Of a stretch of DNA of 64,000 nucleotides, positions 59,849 through 64,000 are shown piece by piece (the stretch's first letter is position 1; each line of letters opens with the position of its first letter). The stretch comes from Treponema sp. (GTDB lineage: Bacteria > Spirochaetota > Spirochaetia > Treponematales > Treponemataceae). Both the position numbers and the translations under genes were made by a program. Below the pieces are notes generated by a model. That model had not been told where the DNA came from, did not search any database, and saw only the letters and a program-made list of their open reading frames with translations. The DNA lies in NCBI GenBank assembly GCA_016286535.1, contig JAEESZ010000005.1, positions 92,585-156,584 on the forward strand. The letters run 5' to 3'.

Positions 59849-61129
59849 CTAAAATGCTCTCCTTTTATTTTCAAGAATAACCATAAAACAGGTTCCGCTT
59901 CCTTCCTGAGATTCAAAAGAAATTGAACCGCCAAGACTTTCTATCAGCTGTTTTGTATGATAAAGTCCAACGCCTCTTCCGCTTCCCTTTGTAGAAAAAC
60001 CGTTATCAAAAATATGTGCGGCGTTCTCTTTAGAGATTCCAGAGCCGTTATCTTTTACGGTTATAAGCATTTTTCCGGGAAGAGTCATAACAGAAATCTT
60101 CAGTTCCTTCTGTTTTTTAGCTTCGTCGTCAGAAAGAGCCAAAGGAACATTCATTGCATCAAGGGCATTATCAATCAGATTTCCGGTAATTGTAACAAGG
60201 GCTTCGGAAGGAACATAAATATCCTTAGAATTGAAGTGAGTATTTTCATCAAGTATAAAACGTACGTTACATTCGCAGGCACGGGCAATTTTTCCAATCA
60301 GCAGGGCAGCAAAGGATGGATTATCGATTGCGTGCATAACAGAACTTACGGTTTCTCTTTGAATAATAGAAATGTTTTCTATATAATTCTGGGCTTTTTC
60401 GTATTCACCAATCTGGAGCAGACCCAGAATTACGTGAAGCTTGTTTGTAAAATCGTGATTGTTAGCCCTCATGGAATCTACCAGGAACTTGGTGCCTTCA
60501 AGATCTTCTGCAAAGGAAAGGAACTGCTTTTTAATATGGATGGATATAGTTTTTGTTATGGCAATTTCAATCAGAATGGCAGCCAGGGTTACAATAAGAA
60601 AAAGAAGGGTAGTTCTGTGGGTTACTGATTTGATGGATTTTTGCAGCATGATTGTCATAATAAAGCCGCAGTGTTTTCCATCAGAATCGTAGAGCTCGGA
60701 ATAAGCTCTGTGCTGGGGACCTGAAGGACCGGTTGTATCTTCGGTGTAAAAACCACCGCTGTGTTCCTTAAAATCTGGAATGGAGCCGGTATATTTTTTT
60801 CCTATCAGAGAATGGTCGGTGTGGTAAAGGCGGATAAGATTATCATTTACAATAGAAATACGGTCTACGTCGGTAAGGCTTTTTGTAATTAAATCCAGGA
60901 AGATAATCTGTTCATCGGGAGGAAGCTCCTTTGTGAATTCGTACTGACGGGAAATGAGTTCCGCAGTGTTTTGAAGTGTCTGGTCAAAAGTTTTTGCGTT
61001 TGCCGAAATGTTGATGTAAGCTCCACCTAAAGACAAAAGCACAGTTACAAGAATGATAAGTGCGAGATTACTCCATTGTATTTCATGTCTTATTGCATGA
61101 AGACTCTTTGGTGATTCTTTGTTATCCAC
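59849..61129 (-). CDS. sensor histidine kinase, DcuS/CitA type
   Basis: A 426-residue membrane kinase. TM1 is at about 21-42, a periplasmic Cache/PAS-like sensor at about 43-170 and TM2 at about 172-195. The phospho-acceptor H225 is in NNHDFTNKLHVILGLL, the signature of this family. The ATPase shows NLIDNALDA, DNGSGI and GRGVGLYHTKQ. The cytoplasmic PAS domain usually found after TM2 is missing. The start is GTG at 61129, 6 nt after a TATAGT box on the minus strand, so the message may be leaderless. Ligand unknown. Confidence 0.9.
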   Translation of the reverse strand: MDNKESPKSLHAIRHEIQWSNLALIILVTVLLSLGGAYINISANAKTFDQTLQNTAELISRQYEFTKELPPDEQIIFLDLITKSLTDVDRISIVNDNLIRLYHTDHSLIGKKYTGSIPDFKEHSGGFYTEDTTGPSGPQHRAYSELYDSDGKHCGFIMTIMLQKSIKSVTHRTTLLFLIVTLAAILIEIAITKTISIHIKKQFLSFAEDLEGTKFLVDSMRANNHDFTNKLHVILGLLQIGEYEKAQNYIENISIIQRETVSSVMHAIDNPSFAALLIGKIARACECNVRFILDENTHFNSKDIYVPSEALVTITGNLIDNALDAMNVPLALSDDEAKKQKELKISVMTLPGKMLITVKDNGSGISKENAAHIFDNGFSTKGSGRGVGLYHTKQLIESLGGSISFESQEGSGTCFMVILENKRRAF

Positions 61130-61135
61130 ATATTA

Positions 61136-61141
61136 ACTATA
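61136..61141 (-). promoter_or_regulatory. -10 box of sensor kinase gene (leaderless candidate)
   Basis: On the minus strand TATAGT, preceded by TG, ends 6 nt before the GTG start. No ribosome binding site. Confidence 0.5.
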
Positions 61142-61166
61142 CAAGCAATCTTAAGTTTAGAAAACC

Positions 61167-61220
61167 TTTTGAAAGTTAAAAAAATTCTGCTCCGATTTTT
61201 TGATTTAAAAACTTTCAAAA
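61167..61220. promoter_or_regulatory. paired 11-bp inverted half-sites in divergent region
   Basis: TTTTGAAAGTT (61167-61177) and AACTTTCAAAA (61210-61220) are perfect inverted copies 32 nt apart. They lie between the sensor kinase gene and the PQ-loop gene, directly upstream of the latter's promoter. Candidate binding sites for the adjacent response regulator. Confidence 0.5.
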
Positions 61221-61222
61221 AA

Positions 61223-61251
61223 TTGTACAGACAGAAGCAGAGTATTATGAT
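61223..61251 (+). promoter_or_regulatory. promoter of PQ-loop/SGNH gene
   Basis: TTGTAC (61223-61228) and TATGAT (61246-61251) are 17 nt apart. The start codon at 61282 is about 24 nt after the predicted start, with AGAGGAG as ribosome site. Confidence 0.55.
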
Positions 61252-61281
61252 TTAGCCATAAACCAAACAAGAGGAGACAAA

Positions 61282-62241
61282 ATGGAATTAGCCCATATTT
61301 TTGAATGCTTAATGCTTGTATGCTTTGGGTTTTCGTGGCCTTTAAATGTAATTAAAGCTTATAAGGCAAGAACAACTAAAGGAACAAGTATTGCTTTTAT
61401 TGTTCTTATTATTACCGGATATATTGCAGGAATTGCAGCAAAGATTATTAACCATCAGTTCAACTATGTTCTTGCAGTTTATTTTATAAACCTGGCAATT
61501 GTTTTTGGAAATGTAATTGTTTACATCAGAAACAAATCGCTGGACAACAAAAGAGTGCTTGAAGTTAGCAGGCAGAAAATTATTGATATAAAAAGCAGAA
61601 TTATTAATGACAATGAAATTAAAGCTTCAAAGGAGGAAAATATGAACTTTAAGGAATTGAACGGACTTGCAAAAAAGAATCAGGTGGTTCTTCTTGGAGG
61701 AACTATGGACAAAGAAATCCCTGTTACAGAACTTGGACAGGCTTTCTCTTTCAACTTTGAACTTTACAATAGAAGTGCTGAAAACATCAGCTTAAAAGAA
61801 GCAAAAGCATATTTTGAAGAAAATGTTGCTGCCCTTAATCCGGAAGGAATCATCCTTCACCTTGGTGATATGGATGTTTCTGCCTTCCAGAACGATTCAA
61901 AAGCTTTTGACAACACATACCGCGAATTAATTTCTGCCGTAAAAGCCTGCAATAAAAAATGCCGCATTGCCCTGGTTAGCGTAAACAATGCTAAGGCAGA
62001 CAAAGTTATTGACTCCCTCAACTCACACATCAAGGCAATTGCAGCATCAGAAAAATGCGTATTCGTAAATCTTGATAATTCTAAACTCTGGAATCCAAAA
62101 GCAAATCTTGCAGCTTCAAGTTTTGCAAGAAGCATGGGTGTAAACGTAAGAAAACCTTTAAACGATGTAGCAGAAATCCTTTACTCTTATGCTTACCTTG
62201 AACTTAAGAACAACGCAGTAGTTCAGAATATTGCCGGCTAA
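61282..62241 (+). CDS. PQ-loop (SemiSWEET-like) membrane domain fused to SGNH-like domain
   Basis: A 319-residue fusion. Residues 1-85 have three hydrophobic helices with FSWPLNVIKAYKARTTKGTS, the PQ-loop-type motif of SemiSWEET sugar transporters. Residues 121-319 form an SGNH-hydrolase-like domain: VVLLGGTMDK at block I and ILHLGDMDVSAFQND at block III. The usual nucleophile GDS is replaced by GGT, so activity is uncertain. An internal site, AAAGGAGG at 61629-61636 and ATG 61642 in frame, could start the second domain alone. Sits next to a two-component system with putative binding sites in between. Confidence 0.8.
   Translation: MELAHIFECLMLVCFGFSWPLNVIKAYKARTTKGTSIAFIVLIITGYIAGIAAKIINHQFNYVLAVYFINLAIVFGNVIVYIRNKSLDNKRVLEVSRQKIIDIKSRIINDNEIKASKEENMNFKELNGLAKKNQVVLLGGTMDKEIPVTELGQAFSFNFELYNRSAENISLKEAKAYFEENVAALNPEGIILHLGDMDVSAFQNDSKAFDNTYRELISAVKACNKKCRIALVSVNNAKADKVIDSLNSHIKAIAASEKCVFVNLDNSKLWNPKANLAASSFARSMGVNVRKPLNDVAEILYSYAYLELKNNAVVQNIAG
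61629..61644 (+). promoter_or_regulatory. internal ribosome binding site and in-frame ATG
   Basis: AAAGGAGG, 5 nt, then ATG 61642 (residue 121 of the fusion). It is the strongest Shine-Dalgarno sequence noticed in the window and falls exactly at the domain boundary. It would yield a soluble 199-residue SGNH-like protein. Confidence 0.6.
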
Positions 62242-62249
62242 TTAAGAAA

Positions 62250-64000
62250 TTAATCAGTCAGCTCAATAAGGTCTTCCAGTTCTGTAAAAGGACCTGGAAG
62301 AACCTTGCTTCCCCTGTGCCTTCCAAAGAAATCCTTATTAAAAATAATATCGCTTCCATCCCTGTTTTCAAATCTTTCTTCCGGTTCAAAAGCAAGTCCC
62401 AGCAGCTGAGTAGAAATAACCCTTGTAGTGTAATCGCCCAGTAAAGCCTTAAGATTATTTTTTAAGCTGACCTTATCATCCTTTTCCTGATTATTTACCA
62501 GTTCAAGTTTTGCAGAGTTCTTTTCTTCTACAAACTTTTCTTTTTCGTGTTTACAGATATTTGCTCCGTTAAAGTAAGCATTGCCGCTTAGCCATACAGG
62601 CAGGTGGCCAAAATGATAAGTTCCCAGGGCTCCCATATCAGGTTCTTTGTCCATCATAAAATTCGAAATCCAGTCTTCATAAGTCGGGAAGATATCAAAG
62701 GCCGCTGTTCCGCACTCTTCGTAATCTGCATCGGCAGCAGTTTTTTCTTTATGGGTAACAGGGAAGTTCTGTACAAAAATGTTGTTGTAGATTCTGTCGT
62801 CGCCGTGCAGGATTGTCATAAAACCTGCAACTTCTGTTCTGTGTCTTATGTGATATGGAGTATAGCGGGGTTCCCTCTGACCATTTACTATGCTGTCTAC
62901 ACCGGAGTTTATTAAACTGAAAGAGCCGGTAATCAGATTATGGATGATGGCAATTCCCTGTGAAGGAATTGTAACCGAGACTTTAGAAAGCAGAAGGTTG
63001 TTATCTATTGTGGTAGGACCGTGGCCAACTTCTACAAAGACATCTGTAGAGAACATGGCACCCTTTGCGGCTTCCCGACCTTCGGGCCTCTGATTATTGT
63101 AAAGAAGATTCTGAGTCACCCTTGCACCCTGAGCTTCCCAGTCCAGCCAGATGCCCATAATACAATCGTGAATTTTATTTCTTTGAATAAGAACATCTAT
63201 GGCGGCGTGGAGTTTTATGCCGGCAGTTTCTGCACCTCCCAGCTGCTGCGAATTACAGATATGATGAATATGACAGTCTTCGATAGTAGAGAATACGGCT
63301 CCCATTCTGCCAACAATTCCGGTCTGCTCACAGTGGTGAACATGACATCTTCTTATTGTGTGACTTCCAATATTTTCTTTTGTCCAGCCGTGGTACTGTC
63401 CCCGGCATACGGCATCCCTTTCCATCTGGGTAGGACTCTTTACATGCTTTGTGTAAAAGTACATGTCATTTTCGTCATCACGATATTTGCCAAGAGAAAT
63501 ACCACAACAGCGGCTGTTAAAAACTTCAAGGTCTTCCATAATCCAGCCCTTACTCCAGTGTGGTCCAATCAAACCATCCTGATAAGAAGCTGGCGGTGCC
63601 CAGGTGGTAGCTCCGTTACAGATTTTAAAACCACTTACAGTAATGTAGTTGAGTCCGTTTTCTTCCGGCATAAAGCAGTTTCTTCTTACAAAAATTTCAA
63701 CTTCTTCCTTGTTAGGATCCAGCCCTTTAAAGTTGCAGTAAAAAACTGTGTATTTTCCGCTTTCGATTTTTTTTGCCTGAGCGTTTACAAAGTATTCTGA
63801 GTTTTTGTTGTGAAGCAGGGTCTGAGGCATAAGCCCTTCGCATTCTCCTTCCTGCTGGCAGAACCATTTATATTCTGATTCTTTTAAATTCCAGGCGCAG
63901 GGATCGGCTTTCCCTTCCAGGCATTCGTCCATACTCGAAGCTTCATACATCATTCTGCCGTTCAGCACTACGCAGCCGGTGTGCCTTACCGTTGGTGCAA
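62250..64000 (-). CDS. right-handed beta-helix glycosidase-like protein, GH120-like (5' end outside window)
   Basis: The frame remains open to the window edge, so the N-terminus is missing; at least 583 residues are present. His/Cys/Asn-rich beta-helix coils dominate (about 150-400 of the visible part: TIRRCHVHHCEQTGIVGRMG, IQRNKIHDCIMGIWLDWEAQG). The segments GGAETAGIKLH, GIWLDWEAQG and DVFVEVGHGP resemble the active site of GH120 beta-xylosidases. The Glu-to-Asp spacing of 29 agrees with what I recall for that family, while the Asp-to-second-Glu interval has a roughly 14-residue insertion. No signal peptide can be judged. A xylo-oligosaccharide role fits the CE2 and GH9 genes. Confidence 0.7.
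   Translation of the reverse strand, partial: APTVRHTGCVVLNGRMMYEASSMDECLEGKADPCAWNLKESEYKWFCQQEGECEGLMPQTLLHNKNSEYFVNAQAKKIESGKYTVFYCNFKGLDPNKEEVEIFVRRNCFMPEENGLNYITVSGFKICNGATTWAPPASYQDGLIGPHWSKGWIMEDLEVFNSRCCGISLGKYRDDENDMYFYTKHVKSPTQMERDAVCRGQYHGWTKENIGSHTIRRCHVHHCEQTGIVGRMGAVFSTIEDCHIHHICNSQQLGGAETAGIKLHAAIDVLIQRNKIHDCIMGIWLDWEAQGARVTQNLLYNNQRPEGREAAKGAMFSTDVFVEVGHGPTTIDNNLLLSKVSVTIPSQGIAIIHNLITGSFSLINSGVDSIVNGQREPRYTPYHIRHRTEVAGFMTILHGDDRIYNNIFVQNFPVTHKEKTAADADYEECGTAAFDIFPTYEDWISNFMMDKEPDMGALGTYHFGHLPVWLSGNAYFNGANICKHEKEKFVEEKNSAKLELVNNQEKDDKVSLKNNLKALLGDYTTRVISTQLLGLAFEPEERFENRDGSDIIFNKDFFGRHRGSKVLPGPFTELEDLIELTD

Overview
The window looks like chromosomal DNA from a Treponema-type spirochaete, probably a fibre-degrading gut or rumen species. 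The basis is a low-GC background and several recognisable genes: a TpPotD-like lipoprotein, lipoboxes ending in SSC, SGC or TSC, an Ig-like giant surface lipoprotein, an intracellular GH9, a CE2 esterase and sigma-28-type promoters. This is recognition from memory, not a database search. No rRNA or tRNA genes, intact insertion sequences or CRISPR arrays were seen.

Layout. 0-7.8 kb: 3' part of an iron alcohol dehydrogenase, an aldehyde dehydrogenase, a DUF1846 protein, a TIGR02757 protein and ftsK, the last with a sigma-28-like promoter. 7.8-10.9 kb: an AT-rich insert-like segment with two S41-fold secreted proteins, each followed by a decayed start of a C39-peptidase exporter gene. 10.9-17.8 kb (minus): CotH, a fused pyrK-pyrD, a secreted SGNH hydrolase, argA and a CE2 esterase. 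17.8-20.7 kb: an MsbA-like ABC exporter and PotD.

20.8-28.4 kb (minus): a tightly coupled chemosensory operon behind a sigma-28-like promoter (mcp, cheW, cheB, cheR, a CheV-like protein with a histidine-less HPt, and a class III nucleotide cyclase with a pseudo-receiver). It contains no cheA and no cheY. 28.5-35.3 kb: an SDR with a zinc-ribbon tail, an EFR1 ferredoxin, nadE flanked by gene relics, paired small lipoproteins and a methyltransferase of foreign composition.

35.4-43.5 kb: a beta-barrel protein, a LolA-like protein and an MMPL transporter, divergent from an ArsR regulator with two candidate operators, then cdd and GH9. 43.4-53.3 kb: an EAL and a GGDEF protein, a 1049-residue lipoprotein, and a four-gene minus operon (methyltransferase, GNAT, DinB-like, phosphatase/phosphodiesterase). 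53.5-55.2 kb: a PD-(D/E)XK-type nuclease, and directly upstream of it an array of four palindromes at about 84-nt period, then a GC-rich island with four inverted repeats. 55.2-59.1 kb: a GNAT, an XRE-superoxide reductase fusion, a third S41-like lipoprotein and a ZIP transporter. The ZIP promoter carries palindromes shared with a divergent, terminator-ended short transcript. 59.1-64 kb: a DcuS/DcuR-like pair, a PQ-loop/SGNH fusion with an internal ribosome binding site, and a partial beta-helix enzyme resembling GH120.

Several genes have a -10 box ending 6-7 nt before the start codon and no Shine-Dalgarno sequence, which suggests leaderless mRNAs. The strongest candidates for something undescribed are the CheA-less chemosensory-cyclase operon, the nuclease with its hairpin array, the ZIP-linked small transcript, and the S41-C39 pairs.
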